A DNA stretch of 64,000 nucleotides from Echinometra lucunter (lineage: Eukaryota; Echinodermata; Echinoidea; Camarodonta; Echinometridae), in the NCBI GenBank assembly GCA_029962745.1, contig CM057162.1, positions 11,192,123-11,256,122 on the forward strand. The letters run 5' to 3'. Below are positions 21,679 through 33,770 of this stretch, in pieces (position 1 is the stretch's first letter; the number at the start of each line of letters is the position of its first letter). The notes below the pieces were generated by a model. The model saw nothing but the letters and a program-made list of their open reading frames with translations. It was not told the origin of the DNA and did not search any database. The translations under genes were made by a program, and so were the position numbers.

Positions 21679-21860
21679 GAGTGAACGCGTTCACTCTGTT
21701 AGGAGTGAATTTCAGAAGAGTGTGAATTTAGAGTGAATTTAGAGTCAAAATTGTGATATTCACTCTTTGAGGGGTGACCTCAGTGATCACTCGAGAGTTT
21801 TGAGTAATCACTGAGGTCTCCCCAAAAAGAGTGAATAAAGAGCGTTCACTCTGTTCGGTT
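21679..21860. mobile_element. Foldback MITE with GAGTGAAC motifs
   Basis: Starts with the perfect palindrome GAGTGAACGCGTTCACTC (21679-21696). Arms 21759-21792 and 21802-21836 form a long near-perfect hairpin including GACCTCAGTGATCACTC. It ends with GCGTTCACTCTGTT. The words GAGTGAAT/ATTCACTC recur throughout. Non-coding. Confidence 0.7.
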
Positions 21861-22289
21861 CTGTTTTTGAAAGAGAGTAAATTGCAGGCCGCAAAAGGAT
21901 GGCAATGGTTTTATCTCATTTTTAAAAATCATTTTTATGTTCTTTCCTTTTGCAGAGTTGCAGAATTATAGACTTTCAGGGAACAAAAGGAACTCGTTCT
22001 CAAAGTTTCTGCATTTTAATTATATTCTATGGAGCTAGTACGAGGTGAAAAGCGATTCAATATAAGAAATGAAAACAGTAATGTAAACATGATATATTTA
22101 AGAATATACCATGTGTTTATTCACAGAAATTAAATAAAGAGTATGCACGTTTAAAGAAATGTGTAGACATAGTAATTTCTGTGTTCTTCTTGTATAAGTG
22201 CTTCTGGGTGTGTTTATAATGAAACAATATATGTTACTGTATCATTTACAGTTAAATGCAATATTCTCTTGCTTTTTACAGTTTTACTT

Positions 22290-22326
22290 AGTAAATTACT
22301 GGCAGCAGAGTTTCCAGTAATTTACT
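22290..22326. repeat. Short inverted repeat
   Basis: AGTAAATTACTGG (22290-22302) and CCAGTAATTTACT (22314-22326) form a perfect 13-bp stem. The surroundings (TACAGTTTTACT..., ACTGTAATTTCTAC) look like a truncated MITE. Confidence 0.6.
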
Positions 22327-22345
22327 GTAATTTCTACGGCAATTT

Positions 22346-23030
22346 CTAACAGTGTTTGTGCAACCGAGAGGATGCGGAAGCTATAGGCATGATAGGCCTA
22401 CACGAACTTTGAGATTTTAATCGGATTTCTATCGATGTTTCATCACGACGCCTTTTTTATACAGAGTATATGAATGTGCGGTTGTTTCTGCGTGAGCGGA
22501 GAAACTCCTCATTAAGTCAGCAAGGGTTTTTTTTGCTCTCTCTCTCTCTGCACGTGCAGTAGTTTTGGGTGTTTTTTCTTCAGATGAATTAGCCCCGGGA
22601 GTAAGCTAGCGAGTCCGAGCCGCATGTAGTGGACATAAAATACGCGCAGCCAGATTCTAGCAATAGACTGACAACTAGATGGCATATTTCTTTCAATTCT
22701 TTTTAAATGAACATTTATTTTCTTATCACTGATTTCAGGATTTAACAAAATTATTTTATAAAATTTTACAGTTTATACAACATAAATATATTACAGTACA
22801 ATAATCAATATATGGAAGAAGGCGAGTTCCCTGAAGGAGGATCTTGTTGTGGGCTCGCCCGAAACACCAATAAATGTATAAAAGTCACAGAAGGAAGAGG
22901 GGGTCAAAGAGAGGCAAGGTAGGAGAAAGAGGCGAGGTATCGAGAAAGGAGGAGGAGGAGGAGAAGAAGAAGAAGGAGACTGTAACTTGACATAGTGACG
23001 TATATGTAAAAACAATCGGTTACAATATAA
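22346..23030. other. Intergenic sequence
   Basis: No gene recognised. It contains a (TCTC)n patch at 22537-22550 and a GGA/GAA purine-rich tract near 22895-22980. Confidence 0.45.
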
Positions 23031-23063
23031 TAATAATTAGTAATAATAATAGTAGTAGTAGTA

Positions 23064-23104
<41 letters not shown>
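23029..23104. repeat. (TAA/TAG)n microsatellite
   Basis: Trinucleotide repeat, AATAATTAGTAATAATAATA then TAG repeats and a longer run of AAT. Confidence 0.9.
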
Positions 23105-23106
<2 letters not shown>

Positions 23107-23337
23107 CAAAAATTATACATGTATGCCAAGATATGTATAACGCATGTATTTACAATAGGTTTACAGTACTATACCAAAACAATATTACCGATCCAAAGAT
23201 CTGGGCCCTGTAATATAAAAAATACAAAAATCAATCTAACGACTGATTTAAATCGTAAGGCTATATGGAAAACTGTGTACTACAGAGTTACAATTGATCG
23301 TAAGATTGACTGTATCTCTTTATACCTCCCCGTGTGA

Positions 23338-23360
23338 TTGTGTGTGAGGGTGTGTGTGTG

Positions 23361-23426
<66 letters not shown>

Positions 23427-23430
23427 CATA
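23338..23430. repeat. (TG)n(TA)n microsatellite
   Basis: TGTGTGTGTG followed by about 60 bases of alternating TA and TACATATA. Three short open frames here are repeat artefacts. It abuts the 3' end of the Penelope-like remnant. Confidence 0.9.
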
Positions 23431-23446
23431 CCTCAAAGGTTGGGTT

Positions 23447-23489
23447 GCCCGCTACCGACGGTTTCACGCTTGGCGATCTTCAGGCGAAC
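23447..23489 (-). ncRNA. Hammerhead-ribozyme-like motif downstream of Penelope-like ORF
   Basis: Read on the minus strand from 23483: CTGAAGA (hammerhead CUGANGA core), then TCGCCAAGCGT (CGC/GCG stem with CAA loop), GAAA, and CCGTCGGTA. In the last part ACC/GGT can pair as a short helix III and leave a GTA cleavage triplet. Flanking bases GTTCGC (23489-23484) and GCGGGC (23452-23447) can pair as helix I with two G-T wobbles. It starts a few bases after the Penelope-like stop codon. Minimal hammerheads with short helix III are known in Penelope-like elements. The weak point is a U-U mismatch where the first helix II pair is normally G-C. Possibly decayed. Confidence 0.4.
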
Positions 23490-23494
23490 TGGCT

Positions 23495-24488
23495 ACTGGG
23501 TTTCCCTCGTTTGGGGCGATGGATTCACGGAACGGCTACGGTCGGGTGGTTTCTTCTCCCTGTTGTTGTGACGGCATTTTGTGATTAGCTCAGATCGGCG
23601 GTTGATCGCTTTCCCTTTGTTAGTGGCTATAGCCACTTTCTCTTCCATGCACAGATTGCACATTCCACTTTTCCTTTTTTTGAGGTTTGATTTCTTGAAT
23701 ATGTCCCATCTTAGACTGTAGTTTGTTTGCTTGCTTTTGAGTCCCCAAATATATATTGAAAGTTCAGTTTCATTTTCATATTTTCAGTGTCGAAATGATT
23801 TGGTGTGGTTCCTGTACCTTTCCTTGAAAGAGCCCCCCGCGAGTCCGAAATAGGTCACATCACTTTGGCCATGGGTGATAGTGGCCTTGTAGACGATCGC
23901 GTTGACCAGACAATTGCCACGTAGAGGGCAGTCTTCCTTCACTCTACAGTTACAAGCTTTCTCCCGGGGGTTATCGGTTTGCTTTGACTTCTTGATGGTT
24001 CTGTCATTATGCGACTTTATGACAGAATCTATGCTTTTCATGCAGCTATAACTGACTTTGACAGTGTTTTTATTAAAAATCTTATGCAGTTTATTATCAG
24101 CTGGGAAGTGTTTGGCAATCAAATTCAGAAATTTGCCGCCGACGTTGGTTTTTACGTTATTACTATAGGGTGGGTTGAACCACGTGACTTTCCTCTGGCG
24201 GTTTTTCCTTTTTCTGTTCGGTCTTTCCTGATTTTTTCCAAAAAATTCAATGTTCTTGTTGTATCCGCTGTTATTCAGGGCTTCGTTGTACACGGGTGCA
24301 GCATTCCTGAAGACCTCTTCGCTTGACGACAGGGATGATATTCGGACCTCCACCGCAGTTGGTATTTGCTTGATAATGGGTGGGGGGTGGTTGGAGTGGG
24401 CGTTGACGTACAGGGGGGCGTCGTTGGGTTTTCTGTACGGTTGGTACGTGCCGGTCTCAAGGTTAAGGGTTACGTCGAGGTAATCCAC
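23495..24488 (-). pseudogene. Penelope-like retroelement, C-terminal part (RT end plus GIY-YIG)
   Basis: The minus-strand frame 24488-23784 starts in the end of the reverse transcriptase (DYLDVTLNLETGTYQPYRKP). It passes a linker (EEVFRNAAPVYNEALNNSGY) and enters the GIY-YIG region (CNCRVKEDCPLRGNCLVNA, YFGLAGGSFKERYRNH). After a frameshift near 23790 the rest continues as FGDSKASKQ, CNLCMEEKVAIATNKGKAI and NRRSELITKCRHNNREKKP to a stop near 23495. The RT catalytic palm is missing, so the copy is 5'-truncated. A TA/TG-rich patch adjoins its 5' break at about 24490-24540. Confidence 0.85.
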
Positions 24489-25360
24489 ACATTTATGTAT
24501 ATGAATATATGTATATATGTGAGGGTGTGTGTGTGCACAAATAATAGCCGTGGGTTCATCTCCGCTTGGTCGTCTTGCCCCCCCCCCCCCCCAATCCGAA
24601 AAATGGATCGACGCCTCTGGATGTTAGGGCTCATTTCGCGAGGCAATGTCAGTTTCAAAAATTGCTACTTTTCCGGCCAAATTCAAGTTCGATGAAGAGA
24701 AAACCTTACATCGACTGCGTTTCGTAGAATAGGCTCCATGCCCATTCATAAACGCGTGCCGATTTCCCTTTCACTCGAGAAGGTCCATTGTTTGAAAAAA
24801 AGGGGGCATTCAGTGTTTTCATTTGTGGATTGCAGGATAGCAGGTTGCTAATCGCCTCATCGCCATTGTCATCTTGATGAGTTGACCGTGAGGGTTGTTG
24901 AATGGCCAATGGGAAACTTGTTATTTGGATGTTAGTGATGGTGTATTGAAGATCTTGACTAGTGCGCTTGCAAGGGTGTTTGTACGCAGGGGTATCTCTG
25001 CCTATATTAGTGCAGAAATTAGCATAATTACAGGTCACTTTGAGCACCTGATGAAAAAGTTTCGTAGGAAAAATTAATTTTATGTTACTGCTCACGGTAT
25101 TCTATACACCAGAACATCATCTCAATGAGCCACCATAACTAAAGGTCATGTAGCATATACCTGCACACAATGAAAAATGATACAATAGAATACTCATATT
25201 CAACAGAATCAGAAATTGTCATATTCAATTTCAACGTTGTCTTTGAATTCAAAGAATATGCCACAAAAACAAAGCGTTCTTATGGAGTACAATATATCAC
25301 AGTTCTGTAAGGTTCATCAAGTTCGTTTAAATTTCCACGTTAAGGGAAACAACCATCTTA
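24489..25360. other. Unassigned sequence between retroelement fragments
   Basis: Contains TG/TA-rich sequence (24490-24545), a C-run (24579-24592) and an open frame at 24706-25095 (-) without recognisable motifs. No gene supported. Confidence 0.4.
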
Positions 25361-27124
25361 TTAGATAGTGATTCTTTCACATACCCCCCCCCCCATTATT
25401 ATTTTTTTTTTTGAAAAATCTGAAACCCACCTTCCATGTCTCTTAAATAATCTGTCTGGAACACCTGTCTCTGCTGCAGCAGTAGCATCTCCTGCTCTGA
25501 GGCTATGAAGACCAAACAATGTGGAATCCACTGCAACTGCTTCTAGAGTGTTCTTAAAAATTTCTCTGCGTCGTGAATAAGAAAGTTTACCCTTCCTTAA
25601 TTTGTGAGAATTAACAGATTTACAGAAGGATATTTGACGATAAATAAACTCATCAGTTGGAAAATCGACAATTCCTGCATGCCTCAGGTATTTGGAAAGC
25701 ATATTCACTGGGCATATGTGTTTGCCTGTAGCAGACACAACCACCCAAGCTCCTTTCTCTGTGTTGGTCTGTTTTGCTTTTATGCAGAAAAATCTTGATG
25801 TGAGACATGCAAAATTGGATATCATTAACCCTAGTGTTCACCAACTCATCAAATCTAAGAAAACCGGCATACGCAATTAAAAACATAGTGCATGTTCTCA
25901 GGTCTTTAACGTTAGGATTATCGAATTTCTCAACAATTTTAACAAGTATTTCTGGTGTGATAGGTTCTTTCCTGACAACTGGACGTGCTAACTTTCTCTT
26001 TAATCTATCCAAAAGTGATCTCAGAAATTTCGAGTCACATGGATTCGGAATACTCATAACATGTGCTGAACAATCAAACTGAAAAGGGCAGTCTCTATTC
26101 TATTCTAAGGTGCTTCCTGATTATACATAGAAATAAAATACCTTGCCATATTATCCAAAGTAGGATTTCACTTCATTAATTCCATTTTTTTTACACACCA
26201 GAGTTTCCATGTGCTTACAGCTCCTTTATACTTTTTCACTGTGCTGTCGGCCCTTGAAGCATCCAAACACTTTCAACTGTCTCCTGAAATCCAGAATTCT
26301 GAAAAAGAAAGTGTATGCATATCAAACAAGTTCCCCCAGTGAGGAACTGTAGCCATCGCATGAAGAGACATTATCTCGTCAAATTATGCTACCATATATT
26401 AAGGGAAAATTCTTTTCTGTTCGATATCCTGAACATGAATTCAACAGCTCTGTAAGACTGTGCCAGTGCATCTTACATCAGGAGTCTCCAGTGAGACAAT
26501 GTCAACATTCATTCAATACTTGAATGTTCGCCGATTCTCCAGTGAGAAAATTACTGTTCGACATGTTTCTTATTCGCATTTATGGGCCTCCTTGCATCTA
26601 ATCTCACACAAATCACCTCACTTTTGAAGTTTTCTGTGCCGAAAATGGACTTGAGGTTTCTGCTTGGAACTAATATATGTGTAGGATCAGAAAATGTTAT
26701 AGTCTGTTTAACCATAAATGAAAACGAACTGGATCTAGAAAAAAGCAAAGGCCAAAAGGGGGCAGACGGCCAATGAGGAACCACCATAGTGGCTAAAGCA
26801 TGACAAGCTCTGACATGCTTGATAGCTTGTCCTACTAGATATGGGAGGAACCAACCAGTTATTATGTGATTCCCATGAAACGGAAAATACATCAACCTGA
26901 CTGGAATTAGGACACCAAAATTTGGAATGGAATTTGGGTATCTCGGCATTGTGGTTGTCTGCAAATCTGTCAATTGTGTGCGGACCCCAGATGCTGTCTG
27001 TAAATGTAAAGAACGTATGTGATACACCCCAATCATCAAAATCAATTTCTCTAATCAAACAACCCGCTTTCTGATTTTCTGATCTCGGAATCCACTGAAC
27101 AAGTAAGCCAATTCTCGAAATCAA
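25361..27124 (-). pseudogene. DIRS-like tyrosine-recombinase retroelement, broken
   Basis: Minus strand, 5' to 3'. First comes an RNase H-side region at 27124-26551 in two frames (VQWIPRSENQKAGCLIREID, WGPHTIDRFADNHNAEIPKF, VVPHWPSAPFWPLLFSR). After a gap comes a tyrosine recombinase at 26057-25361, also in two frames (FLIAYAGFLRFDELVNTRVN, LHSLRAGDATAAAETGVPDR, LFKRHGRWVSDF). The order RT/RNase H then recombinase, with the HxLR and HGRW signatures, identifies a DIRS-group element. The nucleophilic Tyr region is lost where the frame runs into poly-T/poly-C near 25385-25412. No reverse transcriptase palm was seen. Frameshifts make it inactive. Confidence 0.8.
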
Positions 27125-27374
27125 ACAAAATTTGCAATGTCAAGGTTCAAAGTCTTAAGGTCTGCTTTCATGCTACCTTTCTTCGGAATCGTTTCCACCC
27201 CTGTGTTGTCCGTAAACAGATCACTGACTGACCTTCCAACTTGGGAGCAAACGAAAACGTAGAAAAGGGTTGTCTTTGAGCACCAGCCTGGGAACCCGGG
27301 TGTAATATGTGATCCTATATGCTATGACACATGCTATGTTAACACACATACACACACACACACACTTGTGCATA

Positions 27375-30145
27375 CTACCAAATACAACCATTTATAATGG
27401 AAGTGTTGGTGAAGAATATAGTTTGAAACAATACATAACTAAACCAACAAGAGTTACTTGTATGACCGAGACATTGATTGATGTATGTTATTCTTCCAAT
27501 CATGAAAAGGTTTCTTTCAGTGAGGTCATCCCTTTGACTTTGAGCGATCATTTTATTACAGTATATAATCTTGGGAGAGTAAAAACCATGAAAACCAAAC
27601 ATAAGTATATCTGTAATCGTAATATGAAAAGATTTGATTTAGCTCAGTTTAAACTGGACTTCAGTCAAGTACAATGGGATGATGTATTAACTGACCTTGA
27701 TCCAATAACTGCTTTTGAAAAATGGAATACCAAGTTCAATTCAGTTTTGAATAAACACGCCCCATTAAGAAGGAAGAGAATTCGTCATAAAGACTCACCG
27801 TGGATGAATGATACGATTGTTTTTAAAATGCGAGAAAGAAATCGAATGAAAAGAAAAGCTAAAGGATCAGGGTCAGTAAATGATTGGACTATGTATAAGA
27901 AAATGAAAAGTGATGTTACAGCGATGATAAGGAAAGCTAAAAAAAACTCTATGTCTCGGAAGGTATCATAAATAATGAAGGAAATTCAAACAATATGTGA
28001 AAATCATTGAGACGTATCATGCCGAAAAAGGCAAATGACAGCTTTATACAAAAGATGAGTATTAATGATGAAGAAATAGTTGGATCGAAGCACATTGCAT
28101 CTTGTTTGAATGACCATTATGTTGAGTTAGCATCTAAACGAAAGGGAACCAAAATATTTGGTGATAATATGGATCAGTATATGAGTCAAGTTAAATCGAC
28201 TTTCATGTTTAAGGAGGTCAGAAGCTCTGATGTTCTGAAATGTGTGCATGACATAGCCAGGAATAAAGCCACTGGCCTCGATCAAATACCGGCCAGTATT
28301 GTAAAAGACTTAATTGAATACATTGTTGAACCTCTGACACATATTATCAATGCGTCATTAAGAGAAGGGAAAATTCCTGGTGCGTGGAAACGGGCCCGAG
28401 TGACGCCTATTCACAAAGGTGGTGATTCGGCAATCCCCGACAATTATAGGCCAATATCGATCTTACCAGTGTTCTCTAAAGTACTTGAAAAACTTGTGTT
28501 TAATCAAGTATATGATTACTTTTCAAAGAATGAATTTTTGTGCCATAACCGTACCACCACTGTTTTCGTCCTAAGCATTCCACTTAAATTAACAGCACTC
28601 TTATCTCTCACTGAAGATATCTCTAGAAAATTGGACGATGGCTATGTTGTTGGTATTGTAACGCTGGACCTAGAAAAGGCGTTCGATCTTATTTCTTTTG
28701 AGATTCTGTTTAAAAAGTTCAGATATTATGGCTTTAATAAAAAAATCGTTATGCTGGTTTCAGGATTATTTCCGCGATAGGGGGCAATGCACTCTTGTAA
28801 ATGGCAATCTGTCACCAAGTAGAAAAATAACAAGCGGAGTGCCCCAAGGTAGCATCCTTGGGCCGTTGTTGTTTATCATCACACTTAATGATTTATACAA
28901 ATCAGTTAAAAAGTGTTCCCTTTCTCTTTATGCGGATGACACTTGCATGTACTTTGCTGCGAAAGATCAAAAATTGTTATAAAAAAAAATAAATGATGAT
29001 TTGAATCTGCAACAACATGGTTTTCAAATAATGAATCGCTGCTAAATGTTGACAAATGCCAATACATGTTAGTTGGTTCAAAGTCAAAATTAAGTCGTTT
29101 CTATAATGTTGATATCCGACTAAACAACAAAAAATTACTTAGAGTCTCTGAATGTAAATATCTTGGAGTTTTACTAGACCACAACTTTTCATGGAATCTA
29201 CAATTAGACCATGTAAAGAAAAAGGTTTTAAAAACATTTTTTGCTTTAAAGCGAATCAGACAACTTATTGATGGAAAATTGGCATTAATACTATATAAAA
29301 CATTAGTTCAACCCCACTTTGAATATTGCAGCATAATTTGGAAGAACTGCCCTTTGACCAAACTTTAAAAACTCCAGATTGTACAAAACAGATGCCTACG
29401 GATGGTACTCAAAGTAAATAGTAGATTTCCCACTGATATATTATTTAAAACCCTTAATATATATCAACTTAATGTACATTGGACAAAACAGGCGCTGGTC
29501 ATAATATTTAATTTGTTATTTAATTTTGGTCCTCCTCGGTTATCCGCTTTGATTGAATTTAACACCCGGTTAGGTTATACACTTCGCTCAGCTAACTCAC
29601 AAATGGCCATCCCAAGACCACACACAAATTTTCTCTACAATAGCCCTTTATATCAAGCTTCAAAACTTTTTAATACTTTGCCCGTCAATCTTAGAATTAT
29701 ATATGATATCAAATCATTCAGCACAGTGATAAGTAAAATAGAAAATATTGGCCCACTTCTTTCCTCTATTAGATAATTCACCTGCCCCCCCCCCCCCCTT
29801 CATTTTTTTTTAATACCACTCTATTACATTTACTTTGGTCCGTTTTCTTTTTCTTTTCAATTTTGTGTAAATATGTTTATCCATATATTATTTATATATG
29901 TTCTTTCTTTTTATCGCTATTAATGGATTTGATTTCATTCCAGTTTTCCTGTATATATATTTCAATTATGATTTACATATATTTTGTTTGTTGATTTAAT
30001 TTTTCATGCTTAAACCTATTTTAGTGTTTCTTTTTATCACGGCCCTGCTGAAAAACAGCTTTCAGCTGAATGCGGGCACAATTGTATATATTGTTTTTAA
30101 CCGTGAATAAATAAAATAAACAAACAAACAAACAAACAAACAAAC
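27375..30145 (+). pseudogene. CR1/Jockey-like non-LTR retrotransposon, 5'-truncated and frameshifted
   Basis: The first frame (to 27971) holds the end of the endonuclease domain (SDHFITVYNL) and the connector (HAPLRRKRIR, SPWMND). The reverse transcriptase follows: KATGLDQIPASIVKDL, KRARVTPIHKGGDSAIPDNY, RPISILPVFSKVLEKL, VTLDLEKAFD, a frameshift near 28770, then SGVPQGSILGPLLFI and the catalytic SLYADDT. After a stop at 28980 come KCKYLGVLLDH-like and thumb sequences and the C-terminal tail (YQASKLFNTLPVNLRII). The 3' UTR has a CAGC-rich hairpin (30041-30077) and ends in AATAAAATAAACAAACAAAC repeats. The key RT motifs are intact but the frame is not. Confidence 0.85.
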
Positions 30146-33100
30146 CATGCAGTGCTGGATTTGTAACCTGAATTGATTATCTCTTGTGTCATCATTACCG
30201 AGTCATAAAGCCCCAAACACCCCAAATTACATGGTGGCAGCATTATAGAGCCCACTGAACATTATTTTGAACTTTGAGTCATTTGGGGAGATCGATAGAG
30301 ACAAACTCAATGGCATATTGTCATTGGATTTCACTCGTGCTCCTGTCAATAGTCCCGTATGATCATTTTGGTGTGAGTACTTTGACATTGTCATTCACAT
30401 TATAATCGGTGTGTGAGCGGCTGGTATGCAAGATGACTGATTCATCTGTACCCCGAATGGACTGGGATGACCCTGACAAGGCTAATGCTGTAAAGATGTC
30501 CCATCAACAATGTGATTTGTACTTCTCTGTGAAGAATGTTGCTGTTGAAAAGCAAGTTGACCACATCCTCTTATTTACTGGTGCTAACGGTATCAAACTC
30601 TACAGTTCGTGGGGGCTTGAGGGTGCTGGTAAGAAGAATCTTGCTGTTGTATGGGAGAGGCTCGAGACACAGCTTAAACATAGGGCGAACTTTCGTGTTG
30701 CTAGACTATACTTACAGAAGTATGTCCAGAAGGAGGGGGAAAGTTCAGACTATTTCGTCTCTCATCTGAAGTTGCAGACATATGACCGTGAGTTTCGTGA
30801 TGATGTTGAGCTCCAAGAACGTATCATGGAGCAGTTCATCGCAGGCACCAGATATCCTGAGCTTCAGAAAGATCTCCTGGGGAAGAGCAAATCCCTTACA
30901 CTTACACAAATGCTTGAGTTGAGCAGAACATTTGAAGCCTCACAGATCTACATGGCACGGCTACCACAAGAACAGACAAATAGTCAATCTGCATCGATTG
31001 ATGTAGTTCAACGGAAGACTAACAAGTGTCCTAATTGCGGTGGCAAACATGCTCACAGCCCACGTGAAGCATGTCCAGCTTAAGGCACTAAGTGTCATAA
31101 TTGTGGAAAGTCAACCACTGGAAGAGTGTTTGTCGATCTCCAGCTGCAACTACCAAGAAGCAGAAGCAGAAGCAGAAAGCTCAACATCCTAAACATACTA
31201 CACCACATTGCGGAAGCAAGAATTTGAACTCCATTCACAACACTTCTGATACTGCGGCAGCAAGTCCACTGCTCAGCGAAGCAATTGATGTTCTATCCTT
31301 TGATCAGATTATTGTGTCGAGTATCAGTGCTGTAGAAGAGGACGACTCGAGTGACTTAGCGATGATGTTGAGGTGAAACGTGATGAGCGAACCAAAGCGA
31401 AATTTCGTTCAAAGGTTGACTCCGGAGCGGAAGGCAACACGCTTCCTCTTCGAATGTTTCGTGGCATGTATCCTGGTCGTCTTACAAAAGATGGACTTCC
31501 TAAACCTGGCTCAGTACGCAACTCAAGTTCACGGCTGTTTGCATACAATGAAACTCGAGTTACGCACTAGGGGTCAGTGAGACTTCCCTGTCGTTTCAAC
31601 AATTCACCGTGGCTCTATGCTACATTCTTCATTGTCGAATCAAAGGGACCAGCAATCATTGGATTATACACAGCAGTGAAACTGAAGCTGATTACTCTGC
31701 ATACACGCGTTGATGAGATCAAGCGTACAGCACAGATGAACTCCACTGATGACCTGGTAAGGCAGTATCCAGACCAGATTGACAAAACTGGCAAGTTTCC
31801 AGGTGAATATCATATTGTGCTTGATCCAGAGGTTCAGCCAGTGGTTCACGCCCCACGACGCTGTCCAGTTCACCTACGAGATGAACTGAAGCGTGAATTT
31901 GATGACATGGAAGCTAGTGGTGTGATTACTAAAGTTGATGAGTCTACACCATGGGGAAGCAGCATTGCCATTTCAAGGAAAACGAAAGGCAAACTTCGGG
32001 TCTGCTTAGATCAAAAAGACTTGAACAAAAGAATTCGACGTTGTCATTATCGGACAATCACTACAGATGAGGTGATACATAAGTTAGCAGGTGCTCGATA
32101 CTTCGGCAAACTCGATGCCGAGAACGGATACTGGTCAATTAAGCTTGATCATGACAGCTCCATGCTAACTACCTTCAATAGTCCATTTGGGCAATATAGG
32201 TATCCCAGGATACCCTTCGGCCTAGCTATGTCCCAGGATGTATTCCAGCAGCGAATGGACGAAATCCTAGCAGACTGCCCCGGGACCATAGGAATCGCAG
32301 ATGATATTGTGGTGTTTGGCAGGAATGAGGCTGAACACGGTCAGAACCTGAACCACCTTATTCTAGAACTGCGAAGTATGGTCTGCAGTTCAGTAGTGAC
32401 AAGTGCAGTATAATGGTCAACCAGGTTGCCTTCTTTGGTATGATCTATGACGCAGATGGTGTACATCCTTGATCCTTGAAAGGTTAAGGCAATCAAGTCA
32501 ATGTCTCCACCTGATAACAAGAGTCAGCTTTGTGAGTTCCTTGGTATGATTACCTACCTCAGTCCTTTCATACCAAACCTATCAGCGCAGGCTCCTAGCC
32601 GACGAGATCTCTTGAAGCAGGACTCTTACTTCCAACTGACTCCAACGCACCAGGCTGCATTCAACGATCTACGTGACAAGGTATGTCACGATGCAACCCA
32701 AGCATACTTTGATGTCAGCAAGCCCACTGTACTTCAGGTAGACGCTTCTCTACAGGGACTGGGAGCGACACTTCTGCAGGCTCTCAGAGAGACAGAGAAA
32801 AGATATGCAAAAATAGAATCAGAGCTTCTTGCCGTGGTCTTCGGTTGCGAACGTTTCCACTCATCCCTGTACGGAAAAAAAGCTTCACAGTTGAAACCGA
32901 CCACAAACCTCTGAAGATGATTCAACATAAGCACTTAGTAGCAGCTCCACCCAGACTCTACTGTATGCTCCTTCGGCTCCAGCCATACAATCTGACCATT
33001 GTCTACAAACCTGGTAAGGATGTACGGGTAGCTGACTGCCTGTCCAGACGTCCTCTTAGTCTTCCAGAACACATTCACCTTGGTCTGCAGATCAACTTTG

Positions 33101-33770
33101 TACAGTTTGCTCCAGACCGTTTGTGTCACTTAAAGGAGGAAACGGCCAAGGATGCAGAGTTTGCAGCACTACAGGAGGTGATTGTAAAGGGGTGGCCAGA
33201 GAAGAGACGAGAGCTACCAAGACAGTTACAGAGTTACTGGGCCTTTCGTTTGCAGTTGAGGACGGACTGATCCTGAAGGGTGAACGAATCCTAATCCTAT
33301 ACTCTATGAGAAAGTATTAACTGAGCAAGCTTCATGAGGGTCACCAGGGTATCGAGAAGACACGACTTCGGGCTAAGACTTCAGTGTACTTGGAATCGAT
33401 CAATGATGACATTCAGGCTATGGTGAAAGACTGCTCAGTCTGCCAAGAGTACAAGCCTTCACAGCCCCGTGAGACTCTTCTTCAGCATGATATACCTACA
33501 AGACCTTGGCAAGTCTTGGGTACAGACTTGTTTTGCTTTGAAGGGAACAACTATCTCATTCTTGCAAACTACTCTCAAAGTTCCCTTTTATCCAGAAAAT
33601 GCCTCAAGAGTGTACTAGTGTTGCTGTTGTCACTGCAACTCGTCAGTTGTTTGCGGAACAGGAGGTTCCAGAACGCATCATTCGTGACATCGGTAAACAC
33701 TTTGACTCCTCACCCTACAGAGACTTTGCAACACAGTGGGGGTTCAGCCATCCAATCAAGGGTATCAAAA
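30146..33770 (+). pseudogene. Ty3/gypsy LTR retrotransposon remnant (gag-pol)
   Basis: A short LTR-like end precedes a primer-binding-site-like TGGTGGCAGC near 30233. Gag starts at ATG 30430 (MTDSSVPRMDWDDPDKAN) and reaches zinc knuckles (CPNCGGKHAHSPREAC, then CHNCGK). Protease follows with DSGAEGNTLP (~31417). Reverse transcriptase (~31830-32410) includes SGVITKVDESTPWGSS, KLDAENGYWSIKLD and the catalytic ADDIVVFG. RNase H (~32700-33010) includes VDASLQGLGATLLQ and ETDHKPL. The integrase zinc region and start of the core follow (CSVCQEYKPSQP, PWQVLGTDLF). Multiple stops and frameshifts occur, and the integrase breaks off near 33770 into unrelated sequence. The gag and pol style resembles the Mag/K02A2.6-type lineage. 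No 3' LTR was found. Confidence 0.85.

Noticed and set aside
23334..23588. Three overlapping frames beginning in (TG)n(TA)n
   Set aside because: Simple-sequence translation (poly YI) running into the reverse strand of the Penelope-like remnant.
24706..25095. 129-codon minus-strand frame between retroelement fragments
   Set aside because: No motif of the flanking Penelope or DIRS families and low-complexity composition. Function not assignable.
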